From contig JADZGB010000029.1 of assembly GCA_020854105.1 (NCBI GenBank), forward strand, positions 20,146 to 84,145: a DNA stretch of 64,000 bases. The letters are read 5' to 3'. The notes under the pieces were generated by a model, which worked only from the letters and a program-made list of their open reading frames with translations, was not told the origin of the DNA and did no database searches. This document shows, piece by piece, positions 1 to 9,338 of the stretch. This DNA comes from Burkholderiales bacterium. Lineage in GTDB: Bacteria; Pseudomonadota; Gammaproteobacteria; Burkholderiales; SHXO01. Each line of letters begins with the position of its first letter. Positions within the stretch are counted from its first letter, which is position 1. The translations under genes were made by a program, and so were the position numbers.

Positions 1-331
1 CGTCGGAGACCCGAATGCCGGATTCGATTGCAGCGCGATAGGACACCTGCTGATCGACCAGCGCATCGAGCACGGCCTTGCGCACCTCGGGGCTGTCCAG
101 CATGGCCTGATCGACGCGCCCATCCATTGCCTCGCGCAGTTGCTCCTGTCGCGACTGCAGGGCCTGCGCGAACTCCTGCTGGCTGATCGGCGTGCCGTCC
201 ACCTTGGCGACCTGCCCGATCGCATCGCCCCCTCTGAAGTAGAAGTCGATGCCGAAGAAAGCGAAGGGGATCGCGAGAAGAAAGAGGATGATCCCCGTGA
301 TGACCTTGTGGCTCTTGAAGTACTCGAACAT
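1..331 (-). CDS. ppiD: Peptidyl-prolyl cis-trans isomerase PpiD, 5' part
   Basis: This is the N-terminal 110 residues of a membrane-anchored periplasmic folding chaperone; the rest lies beyond the left edge. The protein starts MFEYFKSHK, followed by one hydrophobic segment (about residues 11-28, containing ITGIILFLLAIPFAFFGI), then the start of a SurA_N-like region (VDGTPISQQEF). This inner-membrane anchor plus chaperone-like domain is the PpiD arrangement. The ATG lies at 329-331 with a purine-rich AGAGGCAGG upstream. Position after hupB and two tRNA genes is the usual betaproteobacterial order. The parvulin domain cannot be seen, so catalytic status is unknown. Confidence 0.88.
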   Translation of the reverse strand, partial: MFEYFKSHKVITGIILFLLAIPFAFFGIDFYFRGGDAIGQVAKVDGTPISQQEFAQALQSRQEQLREAMDGRVDQAMLDSPEVRKAVLDALVDQQVSYRAAIESGIRVSD

Positions 332-412
332 GTTGGCCTGCCTCTGCGCGCGAAACGGCGCCACCAGCGTTGCATGATCGCCGGGAAACCGGGGCTGCGG
401 TCACCACGGCTC

Positions 413-444
413 AAAACAAAAGAGGCGAACATGTGTTCGCCTCT
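413..444 (-). terminator. Rho-independent terminator after the tRNA-Val/tRNA-Asp pair
   Basis: A perfect 10-bp stem (421-430 with 435-444, AGAGGCGAAC/GTTCGCCTCT) with a 4-nt loop is followed on the minus strand by TTTTGTTTT. It lies just past the 3' end of tRNA-Asp and before ppiD, so it should end the tRNA transcript. Confidence 0.82.
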
Positions 445-453
445 TCGGGATAC

Positions 454-530
454 TGGCGGAGTGGACGGGACTCGAACCCGCGACCCCCGGCGTGACAGGC
501 CGGTATTCTAACCGACTGAACTACCACTCC
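454..530 (-). tRNA. tRNA-Asp (anticodon GUC)
   Basis: A 77-nt cloverleaf on the minus strand begins GGAGTGGTAGTTCAG and ends in an encoded CCA. The anticodon loop is CTGTCAC between CCGGC and GCCGG stems, giving GTC (Asp). The T arm carries GGTTCGAGTCC. It sits 44 bp downstream of tRNA-Val and is probably co-transcribed with it. Confidence 0.97.
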
Positions 531-574
531 TGATGCTGCATCTTCCGCTTCGGCTGGCGCCAGCGCATGTTGGT

Positions 575-650
575 TGGTGGGTGCTGAGAGGCTCGAACTC
601 CCGACATTCGCCTTGTAAGGGCGACGCTCTACCAACTGAGCTAAGCACCC
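575..650 (-). tRNA. tRNA-Val (anticodon UAC)
   Basis: A 76-nt cloverleaf on the minus strand begins GGGTGCTTAGCTCAG and ends CCA (encoded). The anticodon loop CTTACAA between TCGCC and GGCGA gives TAC (Val). It lies between hupB and tRNA-Asp, as in many betaproteobacteria. Confidence 0.97.
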
Positions 651-751
651 ACGCTGCGTGTCAATACTCGCCGCGCAGCACCGGAACGGGGGTTTCGTTC
701 CGCCGCCGCAAGGCTTCGCGTGCGTGCCGACTACCGACTGCAGAAAGATGG

Positions 752-1024
752 CTAGTTTACCGAATCCTTCAGCGCTTTTCCAGCACGGAACTTGGGAACT
801 TTCGCTGCGCGGATCTTGATGCTGGCGCCGGTACGCGGATTGCGCCCGCTGCGCGATGCGCGCTTGCCCACGTAGAAGGTGCCGAAACCGACCAAGGTGA
901 CCGTCTGCCCTCTCTTCAACGTTCCCTTGATCGCGGCGATGGCGCCGTCCAGCGCGCGCCCCGCAGCCGCCTTCGAGATGTCGGCGGAAATGGCTACCGC
1001 ATCGATGAGTTCTTGCTTGTTCAC
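752..1024 (-). CDS. hupB: DNA-binding protein HU (beta type)
   Basis: A 90-residue histone-like protein that bends and compacts DNA as a dimer. The sequence has the N-terminal helical part ([10 protein letters not shown]), the beta core (TLVGFGTF) and the DNA-binding arm with RNPRTG at residues 61-66, and ends [16 protein letters not shown]. The start is taken as GTG at 1022-1024 because that gives the family length and has a strong AGGGGGG ribosome site upstream; a longer in-frame reading from further upstream is not supported. It lies between lon (with its own terminator) and tRNA-Val, and has its own promoter at 1176-1205. Confidence 0.95.
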   Translation of the reverse strand: MNKQELIDAVAISADISKAAAGRALDGAIAAIKGTLKRGQTVTLVGFGTFYVGKRASRSGRNPRTGASIKIRAAKVPKFRAGKALKDSVN

Positions 1025-1175
1025 GAGACGCCCCCCTTCTTTTATTTTGCCGTAAGGGCCGGACGTGGCCCGGTCTGATTCGAAGACGCGCCGCGCCTTT
1101 CCCAGAACCGAGCGCGCAGGTGTGATTGCCGCGCGAGGGCGGAATCGGGACATTCAGGAATGCGAACCACGATTG

Positions 1176-1205
1176 TTTATAACAAGCGGCAAAAGCCCAT
1201 GTCAA
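1176..1205 (-). promoter_or_regulatory. Sigma-70 promoter of hupB
   Basis: On the minus strand, TTGACA (1200-1205) is separated by 18 bp from TATAAA (1176-1181). The -35 box is a perfect consensus. It lies about 150 nt upstream of the hupB start and downstream of the lon terminator, so it should drive hupB and possibly the tRNAs behind it. Confidence 0.75.
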
Positions 1206-1267
1206 GTGAGTGGAAGCACCCATCGCGCGCATTGAAAGTAATGCACGCATCGGCACCTCGAATGAGA

Positions 1268-1287
1268 ACGCCCCCTTGCGGGGGCGT
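1268..1287 (-). terminator. Terminator hairpin downstream of lon
   Basis: A perfect 8-bp stem ACGCCCCC / GGGGGCGT with a 4-nt loop sits 20 bp past the lon stop codon. The minus-strand tail after the stem is short and only partly T-rich (TCTCATT), so efficiency is uncertain. Confidence 0.65.
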
Positions 1288-1307
1288 CGTTTGGTCGTTG
1301 CGCCGCG

Positions 1308-3716
1308 TCAGTGCTTCACGGCAGCCACTGCACCAGGCGCCTCCACCGGAGGCAGGGCCACTGATTCGGCCTGCTCGGGCAGCGGCGTTGGCGTGCGCTC
1401 GAGCGCGAGATCCAGCACCTGGTCTATCCACTTCACCGGATGGATGTCGAGGCGGTTCTTGATGTTGTCCGGAATCTCGGTCAGATCCTTAACGTTCTCT
1501 TCCGGGATCAGGACGGTCTTGATGCCGCCGCGGTGCGCAGCGAGCAGCTTCTCCTTGAGGCCGCCGATGGGCAGCACCTCGCCGCGCAGCGTGATCTCGC
1601 CGGTCATCGCCACGTCGGCGCGCACCGGGATGCCGGTGAGCACGGAGACCATCGCCGTGCAGATGCCGATGCCCGCGCTGGGACCGTCCTTGGGCGTGGC
1701 GCCCTCGGGCAGATGGACGTGGATGTCGTTCTTCTGGTGGAACTCCTCCGAAATGCCGAGCTTCTGGGAACGGCTGCGCACGACGGTCAGGGCGGCCTGA
1801 ATCGACTCCTGCATCACCTCGCCCAGCTTCCCGGTCGAGACGATCTTGCCCTTGCCGGGCATGACCGCGCTCTCGATCGTGAGGAGCTCTCCGCCAACCT
1901 CGGTCCACGCCAGGCCGGTAACCTGGCCGACCTGATTGTGCTTCTCCGCGATGCCGAAGGTGTAGCGCCGTACACCCAGGTAGTTGCCCAGGTTCTTCGA
2001 ATTGACCACCGTCTTCGACGAACGGCGCTTGAGCACGAGCGACTTCACCACCTTGCGGCAGATCTTGGAGATCTCGCGCTCGAGCGAGCGCACGCCCGCC
2101 TCGCGCGTGTAGTAGCGGACGATGTCGCGGATGGCGCTCTCGGATACCGCGAGTTCCTCCGCCTTCAGCCCGTGCGTCTTCATCTGCTTGGGCAGCAGGT
2201 AGCGCACGGCGATGTTGACCTTCTCGTCCTCGGTGTAGCCGGACAGGCGGATCACTTCCATGCGGTCGAGCAGCGGCGCCGGGATGTTCATGGTGTTCGC
2301 GGTCGCCACGAACATCACGTCGGACAGGTCGTAATCGACCTCGACGTAGTGATCGACGAAGGTGTGGTTCTGTTCCGGATCGAGCACCTCGAGCAGCGCC
2401 GAGGAAGGGTCGCCGCGGAAGTCCTGCCCCATCTTGTCCACTTCGTCGAGCAGGAACAGCGGGTTGCGCACGCCCACCTTGGTCATGTTCTGCAGGATCT
2501 TGCCCGGCATCGAACCGATGTAGGTGCGGCGATGACCGCGGATCTCCGCCTCGTCACGCACGCCGCCAAGCGACATGCGTACGAACTTGCGGTTGGTGGC
2601 ACGGGCGATCGACTGGCCGAGAGAGGTCTTGCCCACCCCGGGCGGGCCGACCAGACAGAGGATCGGCGCCTTCACCTTCTCGACGCGCTGCTGCACGGCG
2701 AGATACTCGACGATGCGCTCCTTGACCTTGTCCAGACCGTAGTGATCCTCCTCCAGCACCTCCTCGGCCTTCGCCAGGTCGCCGCTGATCTTGCTCTTCT
2801 TCTTCCATGGCAGGTTGGTGAGCGTCTCGATGTAGTTGCGCACCACCGTCGCTTCGGCCGACATGGGTGACATCAGGCGCAGCTTGCGCAGCTCCGCCTC
2901 GGCCTTGACGCGCGCTTCCTTCGGCATGTGCGAGGACTTGATGCGCTTTTCCATCTCGTCCAGGTCCGCGCCCTCCTCCAAGTCGCCCAGTTCCTTCTGG
3001 ATCGCCTTGACTTGCTCGTTGAGGTAGTACTCGCGCTGGCTCTTCTCCATCTGCTTCTTGACGCGCCCGCGGATGCGCTTCTCGACCTGGAGGATGTCGA
3101 GTTCGGTCTCCATCAGGGCGAGCAGATGCTCCAGGCGGCGCTGCACGTCGAACATCTCCAGCACCTCCTGCTTCTGCTCGAGCTTGAGCGGGAGATGCGC
3201 GGCGATGGTGTCGGCCAGCCGGCCGGGTTCGTCGATTCCCGCCAGGGAGGTGAGGATCTCCGGAGGAATCTTCTTGTTGAGCTTCACGTACTGATCGAAC
3301 TGGGAGATCATCGCGCGGCGCATCGCTTCCAGTTCGGTGCCTTCCTGCAGTTCGGCGGGAACCGGCACCGCCTCGGCCACGTAATGGCTCTTGAGATCCG
3401 TCACGGACGGGATCCGGGCACGATGCGTGCCCTCGACCAGGACCTTCACCGTGCCGTCCGGCAGCTTGAGCATCTGCAGGATGTTCGCCACCGTGCCGGT
3501 GCCGTACATGTCCTCCGGGCCGGGCTCGTCCTTGGCCGCGGACTTCTGCGCGACGAGCAGGATGCTCTTGCCCGACTCCATGGCGGTTTCCAGGGCCTTG
3601 ATCGACTTCGGCCGCCCGACGAACAGCGGAATCACCATGTGCGGAAACACCACGACATCGCGCAGCGGCAGCAGCGGCAGCACGGTGGGTTCGCCCGCGG
3701 AAGAAAAGTTGGTCAT
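1308..3716 (-). CDS. lon: ATP-dependent protease Lon (La)
   Basis: An 802-residue cytosolic AAA+ serine protease that degrades misfolded and regulatory proteins. Visible in order: Lon N-terminal substrate domain (about 10-200), coiled-coil region (to about 300), AAA+ module with Walker A GPPGVGKT at 357-364 and Walker B LLDEVDK around 422-428, and protease domain with the catalytic dyad Ser680 (PKDGPSAG) and Lys723 (GGLKEK). Length matches the E. coli protein (784). The start is the ATG at 3714-3716 because AGAGGTGAG lies directly upstream; an in-frame start six codons earlier lacks such a site. It is downstream of clpX and carries its own heat-shock promoter. Confidence 0.98.
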   Translation of the reverse strand: MTNFSSAGEPTVLPLLPLRDVVVFPHMVIPLFVGRPKSIKALETAMESGKSILLVAQKSAAKDEPGPEDMYGTGTVANILQMLKLPDGTVKVLVEGTHRARIPSVTDLKSHYVAEAVPVPAELQEGTELEAMRRAMISQFDQYVKLNKKIPPEILTSLAGIDEPGRLADTIAAHLPLKLEQKQEVLEMFDVQRRLEHLLALMETELDILQVEKRIRGRVKKQMEKSQREYYLNEQVKAIQKELGDLEEGADLDEMEKRIKSSHMPKEARVKAEAELRKLRLMSPMSAEATVVRNYIETLTNLPWKKKSKISGDLAKAEEVLEEDHYGLDKVKERIVEYLAVQQRVEKVKAPILCLVGPPGVGKTSLGQSIARATNRKFVRMSLGGVRDEAEIRGHRRTYIGSMPGKILQNMTKVGVRNPLFLLDEVDKMGQDFRGDPSSALLEVLDPEQNHTFVDHYVEVDYDLSDVMFVATANTMNIPAPLLDRMEVIRLSGYTEDEKVNIAVRYLLPKQMKTHGLKAEELAVSESAIRDIVRYYTREAGVRSLEREISKICRKVVKSLVLKRRSSKTVVNSKNLGNYLGVRRYTFGIAEKHNQVGQVTGLAWTEVGGELLTIESAVMPGKGKIVSTGKLGEVMQESIQAALTVVRSRSQKLGISEEFHQKNDIHVHLPEGATPKDGPSAGIGICTAMVSVLTGIPVRADVAMTGEITLRGEVLPIGGLKEKLLAAHRGGIKTVLIPEENVKDLTEIPDNIKNRLDIHPVKWIDQVLDLALERTPTPLPEQAESVALPPVEAPGAVAAVKH

Positions 3717-3747
3717 GTTCTCACCTCTGGTCAATCGATTGATTCAG

Positions 3748-3773
3748 GTGGGGCGGATTGCCGCCAATTCAAG
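3748..3773 (-). promoter_or_regulatory. Sigma-32 (heat-shock) promoter of lon
   Basis: On the minus strand, CTTGAA (3768-3773) is followed after 14 bp by CCCCAC (3748-3753). This fits the RpoH consensus CTTGAA-N13-17-CCCCAT closely. It ends about 30 nt before the lon start. A perfect 12-bp palindrome TCAATCGATTGA (3731-3742) lies between it and the ribosome site. Confidence 0.8.
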
Positions 3774-3911
3774 CAGACGCATCGGTACCCATCCTGGTCT
3801 GACTCGATCCGGGGCCCGGGGCGCCGGCCGCGCACGCACGGCGCGATCGACCGCGCACGACGCAGCGAATGGAACTGCCGTTCCGGCATGCGCCGGAGGA
3901 AACGAGCCTTC

Positions 3912-3928
3912 GCGCCGCGCGGCGGCGC
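3912..3928 (-). terminator. GC-rich hairpin downstream of clpX, possible terminator
   Basis: A 7-bp stem GCGCCGC / GCGGCGC with a 3-nt loop lies 43 bp past the clpX stop. There is no clear T-run on the minus strand, so it may be only a transcript-stabilising or pausing structure. Confidence 0.3.
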
Positions 3929-3970
3929 GGTGAATGTGGGCAAGGCCCGCGGGGAACGGGTCGTCGTCGT

Positions 3971-5236
3971 TCAAGCCGAACCGGCAACCTTGGGCTGATC
4001 GGAGTAGATGAGGAGCGGTTTCTGCCCTCCCGAGATCGTGCCGTCGTCGACCACCACCTTGCGCACGTTGCTCATCGACGGCAGGTCGAACATGGTCTCC
4101 AGCAGAGCCTGCTCCAGGATCGAGCGCAGACCGCGCGCGCCGGTGCGTCGCGCGAGCGCCCGGGTGGCCACCGCGTGCAGGCCCTCGGGTCGCAGCTCCA
4201 GCTCCACCCCTTCCATGGAGAACATGCGCTGATACTGCTTGAGCAGCGCGTTCTTCGGTTCGGTGAGGATCTGGATGAGCGCCGCCTCGTCCAGTTCGTC
4301 CAGCGTGGCCACGACCGGCAGCCGCCCGACGAACTCGGGGATCAGGCCGTACTTGATGAGATCCTCCGGCTCGACGTCCTTGAGGACGGCGCCGATGTCC
4401 TTGCGATTGTCCCTGCTGCGCACCTCGGCCCCGAACCCGATGCCGCCCTTCTCCGAGCGCGCGCGGATGACCTTGTCCAGCCCGTCGAACGCGCCGCCAC
4501 AGATGAACAGGATGTTGGTCGTGTCGACCTGCACGAACTCCTGGTTCGGGTGCTTGCGCCCGCCCTGCGGCGGCACCGACGCGATGGTGCCTTCCACCAG
4601 CTTGAGCAGTGCCTGCTGCACGCCTTCGCCCGACACGTCACGGGTGATCGAGGGGTTGTCGGACTTGCGGGAGATCTTGTCGATCTCGTCGATGTAGACG
4701 ATGCCGCGCTGCGCCTTGTCGACGTCGTAGTCGCATTTCTGCAGCAGCTTCTGGATGATGTTCTCGACGTCTTCGCCGACGTAGCCGGCTTCGGTGAGCG
4801 TGGTCGCGTCCGCCATCACGAACGGGACGTTGAGCAGGCGCGCCAGCGTCTGGGCCAGGAGGGTCTTGCCGGAACCGGTCGGACCGATCAGCAGGATGTT
4901 GCTCTTGGCGAGTTCGATATCGTCCTTCTTGCCGATGCTCTTGAGGCGCTTGTAGTGGTTGTACACCGCCACCGACAGGATCTTCTTGGCCTGCTCCTGC
5001 CCGATCACGTACTGATCGAGGATTTCCCGGATCTCGTGCGGGACCGGCAGATCCGAGCGCGCGCCCTTGCCTGCCTGGTCGCCCTGGCTCTCCTCACGGA
5101 TGATGTCGTTGCACAGCTCGATGCACTCGTCGCAGATGAAGACGGAAGGACCCGCAATGAGCTTGCGAACCTCGTGCTGGCTCTTGCCGCAGAAGGAACA
5201 GTACAGCAGCTTCTCCGAGCCCGGTTTCTCAGACAT
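3971..5236 (-). CDS. clpX: ClpX, ATP-dependent unfoldase subunit of ClpXP
   Basis: A 421-residue AAA+ hexameric unfoldase that recognises tagged substrates and feeds them to ClpP. The N-terminal zinc-binding domain has Cys13, Cys16, Cys35 and Cys38 (YCSFC, ICDEC). Walker A is GPTGSGKT at 118-125, the substrate-gripping pore loop GYVG at 151-154, and Walker B YIDEID at 181-186. The RKH loop (GGRKHP) and the ClpP-docking IGF loop (GGIGFG) are both present, so pairing with ClpP is expected. It is 38 bp downstream of clpP in the same direction. All key residues are intact. Confidence 0.98.
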   Translation of the reverse strand: MSEKPGSEKLLYCSFCGKSQHEVRKLIAGPSVFICDECIELCNDIIREESQGDQAGKGARSDLPVPHEIREILDQYVIGQEQAKKILSVAVYNHYKRLKSIGKKDDIELAKSNILLIGPTGSGKTLLAQTLARLLNVPFVMADATTLTEAGYVGEDVENIIQKLLQKCDYDVDKAQRGIVYIDEIDKISRKSDNPSITRDVSGEGVQQALLKLVEGTIASVPPQGGRKHPNQEFVQVDTTNILFICGGAFDGLDKVIRARSEKGGIGFGAEVRSRDNRKDIGAVLKDVEPEDLIKYGLIPEFVGRLPVVATLDELDEAALIQILTEPKNALLKQYQRMFSMEGVELELRPEGLHAVATRALARRTGARGLRSILEQALLETMFDLPSMSNVRKVVVDDGTISGGQKPLLIYSDQPKVAGSA

Positions 5237-5274
5237 ACGACTACAGGTCTCCGCAATTCACCGTCGACGGCCGC

Positions 5275-5946
5275 TCAGGCCGCGACGTCGGTGCGGCTGG
5301 TGAGGACGTTGTCCACCAGCCCGTACTTGACGGCATCGTCGGCACCGAAGAAGTTGTCCCGCTCGGTGTCGCGCTCGATCGTCTTGATATCCTGACCGGT
5401 GTGCCGCGCGAGAATCTCGTTGAGACGCTGGCGCAGATACAGGATCTCCTTCGCATGGATCTCGATGTCGGTCGCCTGTCCCTGGAACCCGCCCATCGGC
5501 TGGTGGATCATCACGCGCGAGTTGGGCAGCGCGAAACGCTTGCCCTTGGCGCCGGCCGACAGCAGCAGGGCGCCCATGCTCGCGCCCTGGCCGATGCACA
5601 GCGTGCTCACGTCCGGCTTGATGAACTGCATCGTGTCGTAGATCGCCAAGCCCGCCGAGACCGAACCGCCCGGGGAATTGATGTAGATCGAGATATCCTT
5701 CTCCGGGTTCTCGGATTCCAGAAAAAGAAGCTGCGCCACCACCAGGTTGGCGGTCATCTCGTTGACCGGGCCCACGAGGAAGATCACCCGTTCCTTGAGC
5801 AGGCGCGAATAGATGTCGTAGGCGCGCTCGCCCCGGCCGCTCTGCTCGATCACCATGGGGACAAGCCCCAGTGCTTGCGGTTCCATGCCCAGACGCTCCA
5901 TGTGCCCCCGGTGTTCCATTTGGTTGCTGTTCCGGCCCCAGGTCAT
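5275..5946 (-). CDS. clpP: ClpP, proteolytic subunit of Clp proteases
   Basis: A 223-residue serine peptidase forming the ClpXP/ClpAP chamber. The catalytic triad is visible: Ser123 (GASMGA), His148 (MIHQP) and Asp197 (TERDNFF). The chosen ATG overlaps the tig stop codon as ATGA (5943-5946), suggesting translational coupling. That start gives an N-terminus about 15-20 residues longer than usual, and in-frame Met codons at residues 10, 16 and 21 are alternatives; residue 21 would place the start just before the conserved LVPMVIEQ segment. In either case an N-terminal propeptide is probably removed. Confidence 0.96.
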   Translation of the reverse strand: MTWGRNSNQMEHRGHMERLGMEPQALGLVPMVIEQSGRGERAYDIYSRLLKERVIFLVGPVNEMTANLVVAQLLFLESENPEKDISIYINSPGGSVSAGLAIYDTMQFIKPDVSTLCIGQGASMGALLLSAGAKGKRFALPNSRVMIHQPMGGFQGQATDIEIHAKEILYLRQRLNEILARHTGQDIKTIERDTERDNFFGADDAVKYGLVDNVLTSRTDVAA

Positions 5947-7262
5947 TGTTGGCGGCCACCCATCAGGTCATCGAAATCGGTCGGCTTGTCCTGGACTTTA
6001 ACGCGCGCCAGCACCCACTCGACGACATTGTTCTCCAGCACCAGGGATTCCACCTCGCGCAGCCGCTCGGGCGAGGAGTAGTACCAGCGCACCACTTCCT
6101 CGGGGCGCTCGTAGCTCTCGGCGTAGTCGTGCACCAGCGCCTTGATCCTGTCGGGTTCCGCCACCAGGTTCTCGCGGTGGACCAGATCGGAGACGATCAG
6201 GCCGAGCGCCACCCGCTTGCGGGCCTCCGGCTCGAACATCTCGGTGGGCATCTGCATGTCCTCGGCCTTCATGCCCCGCTGCGCGAGATCCCGGCGCATG
6301 CCTTCCATCAGGCGCTCCATTTCCATCTGCACCAGGGAGTTGGGCAATTCGATGCTGGTATTCTCCAGCAGCCCCTTCATTACCAGGTCCTTGACGCGCG
6401 CCTCGGTGCGCCGGCGGACTTCGCGCTCCAGATTGGCCTGGATGTCGCTGCGCATCTGCGCAACGCCCCCGCTCTCGACCCCGAGCGCCCTGGCGAACTC
6501 GGCATCCAACGCCGGCAGGTGCGGTTGCGCGACCTGCCTGACCGCCACCTCGAAGCGCGCCGTCTTCCCGGCAACGTCCTTGCCATGATAGTCCTCCGGG
6601 AATGTCAATTCAAACGAGCGCTCCTCGCCGGGGCCGGCGCCGACAATCTCCTTCTCGAAGTCGGGCAGGAGCCGGCCTTCACCGAGCACGGTGGAGTGGC
6701 CGGTGGCGCTGCCGCCCTCGAACGGCACCCCGTCGATGCTGCCCGCGTAGTCGATCAGCACGCTGTCGCCGGCCTGCGCGCCACGCGTAACGTCATGGTA
6801 GTGGACGCGCTGCTTGCGCAGGATCTCGACCGTCTTGTCGATCTCGGCCTCGCCCACCGTGACCAGCGGGCGTTCGATCTCGACTCCGGAGATGTCGCCG
6901 AGCACGATCTCCGGGTAGACCTCGAAGGTCGCGCTGAACTCGACCTGCTGCACCTCCTGCGTACTTTCGGCGGCAGGCTTGGGCTCGAACCGGGGGAAGC
7001 CGGCCACGCGCAGGTTCTGCTGGCGCACAGCCTCGCCGAAGCTCTTCTGCAGCACATCGCCCAGCACTTCCTGGCGGACCTGACCGCCGTACTGCGCCTG
7101 CACCATCCGGTACGGAACCTTGCCTGGACGGAAGCCGGCCAGCTTGGCCTGGCGGGCCATGCGCTTGAGGCGGCTCTCGACTTCGGCCTCGATCTCCTGG
7201 ATCGGCAGTGCGACGTTCAGCCTGCGCTCGAGATTGCTCACTTTTTCTATGGTGGCTTGCAT
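5943..7262 (-). CDS. tig: Trigger factor, ribosome-associated chaperone
   Basis: A 439-residue chaperone that binds nascent chains at the ribosomal exit tunnel. The ribosome-docking signature GFRPGKVP is at 43-50, an FKBP-type prolyl isomerase domain follows at about 160-250 ([19 protein letters not shown]), and the rest is the helical C-terminal substrate-binding domain. The start is the ATG at 7260-7262, giving the family N-terminus MQATIEKV; a start six codons upstream is less likely. It heads the tig-clpP-clpX run and its stop overlaps the clpP start. Confidence 0.97.
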   Translation of the reverse strand: MQATIEKVSNLERRLNVALPIQEIEAEVESRLKRMARQAKLAGFRPGKVPYRMVQAQYGGQVRQEVLGDVLQKSFGEAVRQQNLRVAGFPRFEPKPAAESTQEVQQVEFSATFEVYPEIVLGDISGVEIERPLVTVGEAEIDKTVEILRKQRVHYHDVTRGAQAGDSVLIDYAGSIDGVPFEGGSATGHSTVLGEGRLLPDFEKEIVGAGPGEERSFELTFPEDYHGKDVAGKTARFEVAVRQVAQPHLPALDAEFARALGVESGGVAQMRSDIQANLEREVRRRTEARVKDLVMKGLLENTSIELPNSLVQMEMERLMEGMRRDLAQRGMKAEDMQMPTEMFEPEARKRVALGLIVSDLVHRENLVAEPDRIKALVHDYAESYERPEEVVRWYYSSPERLREVESLVLENNVVEWVLARVKVQDKPTDFDDLMGGRQQ

Positions 7263-7382
7263 TGGTGCGATTCCTGGCAACTCGTCATGAACAAGCGCGG
7301 GACGGAGCGATGTCCTGCGCCACGGTGTCTTGGCCCGATCCGGCGGGATGGTCGATCGGGCAGTCGGCTTCCCGATCCTCCG

Positions 7383-7400
7383 GCATCAGCCGGCTGATGC
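7383..7400. repeat. 18-bp perfect palindrome between tRNA-Leu and tig
   Basis: GCATCAGCCGGCTGATGC reads identically on both strands. It lies 120 bp upstream of the tig start. It could be an operator, a weak terminator after tRNA-Leu or an RNA structural element; there is no T-run on the minus strand. Confidence 0.6.
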
Positions 7401-7410
7401 TGTCGCAGCC

Positions 7411-7490
7411 CCGGTACGAAACCGCCCGCTGCGATACGGCCCCGCTGCGATATGGCCCTGATGCGAAATGGCCCTGATGCGAAATGGCCC
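7411..7490 (-). repeat. Five 16-bp tandem units abutting the tRNA-Leu 3' end
   Basis: Units of 16 bp with the form TGATGCGAAATGGCCC run back to back (7411, 7427, 7443, 7459, 7475). The two nearest the tRNA are identical and the outer ones are progressively more diverged. The next 12 bp (7491-7502, TGGTGCGAAAGG) continue the pattern and are the encoded CCA end and acceptor stem of tRNA-Leu, so the array looks like repeated copying of the tRNA 3' terminus. Confidence 0.7.
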
Positions 7491-7575
<85 letters not shown>

Positions 7576-7725
7576 AAAGTCCTCATTTTAATATAATCGA
7601 TCCCTCCCGCTCCACTCGATGCCCGCGCCCTGCCGGCGGGCAGCCGACACGCAGCGCTACCGGCCAACCTGTCCGCGGCACCCTTCACCATCCCGACGAC
7701 GTCCAGACACTACGAGAACTTCCCG

Positions 7726-8508
7726 GTGGCCTCGCTGGCCATGCCGGCGCGCTTCCGGCCCGCGGTTCGCCTGATCTACGCGTTCGCCCGTCAGGCCGAC
7801 GATTTCGCCGACGAGGGCGACCTGGTTCCGGCCGAGCGTCTGCGGCTCCTGGCGGGCTTCGAGGACGAACTGGACCGAATCGAGGCCGAGCAACAGCCGC
7901 GATCCGAACTGTTCCAGGGACTGGCGCAGATCATCCACCGCCACCAGCTGCCACTGAAACCCTTTCGCGACCTGCTTTCGGCCTTCAGCCAGGACGTCAC
8001 CAAGAGCCGCTACGCCGACTTCGGCGAAGTGATGGACTACTGCCGGCGTTCGGCCAATCCGATCGGACGCCTGCTGCTGCATCTGTTCCGCGAGACCTCC
8101 CCGCGCAGCCTGGCCATGTCGGACGGCATCTGCGCCAGCCTGCAGCTCGTCAACTTCCTCCAGGACGTGGAGATCGACTACCGCAAGGACCGCATCTATC
8201 TGCCTCAGGACGAGATGGCCCGTTACGGCATTCACGAGAAGCAGATCGCCGAGCGCGACGCCGGCGGGATGTGGTCGGAATTCATGCGTTTCCAGGCCGA
8301 GCGTGCGCGGCGAATGCTCCGCGCCGGGGCACCCCTCGGGCGCGTGCTGAGCGGGCGCGTCGGCCTGGAACTGCGCATGATCGTACTGGGCGGCGAGAGC
8401 ATCCTGCGCCAGCTGCACGACGCGCACGGCGATGTCTTCCGGCATCGCCCGGTCCTGCGCCGCAGGGACTGGGTGTACATGATCTCCCGCGCGCTGCTCT
8501 CACGATGA
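7726..8508 (+). CDS. hpnC: HpnC-type squalene synthase (hydroxysqualene synthase)
   Basis: A member of the squalene/phytoene synthase fold. In the HpnCDE route it converts presqualene diphosphate to hydroxysqualene. Both Mg-diphosphate motifs are present: DDFADE at residues 25-30 and QDVEID at 146-151. The N-terminus is odd: the family segment HYENFPVAS is encoded in the same frame but begins at 7708, before the only GTG (7726), and no ATG, GTG or TTG occurs in frame between the stop at 7594 and 7726. Either a CTG (7630 or 7669) is used or there is a small sequence error; an out-of-frame ATG sits at 7619. The stop overlaps the hpnD start as ATGA. Confidence 0.85.
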   Translation: MASLAMPARFRPAVRLIYAFARQADDFADEGDLVPAERLRLLAGFEDELDRIEAEQQPRSELFQGLAQIIHRHQLPLKPFRDLLSAFSQDVTKSRYADFGEVMDYCRRSANPIGRLLLHLFRETSPRSLAMSDGICASLQLVNFLQDVEIDYRKDRIYLPQDEMARYGIHEKQIAERDAGGMWSEFMRFQAERARRMLRAGAPLGRVLSGRVGLELRMIVLGGESILRQLHDAHGDVFRHRPVLRRRDWVYMISRALLSR

Positions 8509-9338
8509 CACCCGACGAGTACTGTCAGCAGCGCGCCGCTGCCAGCGGCTCGAGCTTCTACTACAGCTTTCTGTTTCTGCCGCCGCCGCGCCGGCGCGCG
8601 ATCACCGCGCTGTACGCCTTCTGCCGCGAGGTGGACGACGTGGTGGACGAGGTGTCGGATCCCGGCGTCGCGCGCAGCAAGCTGTCCTGGTGGACCGAGG
8701 AGACCGCACGGATCTTCCGCGGCACCCCGCAGCACCCGGTGGGACAGGCGCTCGCCGCGCCGGCACGGGAATTCGGCCTGCAGGAGGAACTGCTGCTCGA
8801 GATCATCGCCGGCATGCGCATGGACCTCGAGTACAACCGCTATCCCGACTACGCCACCCTGGAGGTGTACTGCCACCGCGTGGCCGGCGTGGTGGGCCTG
8901 CTGTCGGCGCACGTCTTCGGTTTCACCGATGCACGCACCCTGGACTACGCGCGCACCCTCGGCATTGCCTTCCAGCTCACCAACATCATCCGCGACGTGG
9001 GCGAGGACGTGCGCCGCAACCGCGTCTACATCCCGCTGGACGAACTGGCCCGGTGCGGCATGAGCGTGGACGATCTCGTCCTGCTGCGCGAGGACGCACG
9101 CTTCGAGAAACTCATGCGCGTGCAAATCGCGCGCGCGCAGGCCACCTACGATCGCGCGTTCGCGCTGCTGCCCGATGTCGACCGCAAGGCGCAACGACCC
9201 GGCTTGGTGATGGCGGCCATCTACCGTGCGCTGCTGGCCGAGATCGAGCGCAGCCGCGCCCCGGTGCTCACGCAGCGCATCTCGCTCACCCCGCTGCGCA
9301 AGCTGTGGCTGGCATGGAAGACCTGGGTGCGCGCATGA
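8505..9338 (+). CDS. hpnD: HpnD, presqualene diphosphate synthase
   Basis: A 277-residue synthase joining two farnesyl diphosphates into presqualene diphosphate, the first step of the HpnCDE route. It has the two Asp-rich motifs, DDVVDE at 44-49 and RDVGED at 163-168, and the usual helical fold sequence (SFYYSFLFLP near the N-terminus). It is linked to both neighbours by ATGA stop-start overlaps (8505-8508 and 9335-9338), so the three enzymes are probably made in fixed ratio. It resembles hpnC but is clearly a separate paralogue. Confidence 0.93.
   Translation: MTPDEYCQQRAAASGSSFYYSFLFLPPPRRRAITALYAFCREVDDVVDEVSDPGVARSKLSWWTEETARIFRGTPQHPVGQALAAPAREFGLQEELLLEIIAGMRMDLEYNRYPDYATLEVYCHRVAGVVGLLSAHVFGFTDARTLDYARTLGIAFQLTNIIRDVGEDVRRNRVYIPLDELARCGMSVDDLVLLREDARFEKLMRVQIARAQATYDRAFALLPDVDRKAQRPGLVMAAIYRALLAEIERSRAPVLTQRISLTPLRKLWLAWKTWVRA

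Noticed and set aside
411..1256. 281-codon minus-strand open frame
   Set aside because: It runs through tRNA-Asp, tRNA-Val and hupB in another frame and has no family motif.
1440..5395. Long plus-strand frames opposite lon and clpX (up to 508 codons)
   Set aside because: His/Arg/Leu-rich antisense shadows of GC-rich coding DNA; the minus-strand proteins carry all expected motifs.
7592..7597. TATAAT on the plus strand before hpnC
   Set aside because: No acceptable -35 at 16-18 bp, and the region also forms the upstream flank of tRNA-Leu on the other strand, so it was not called as a promoter.
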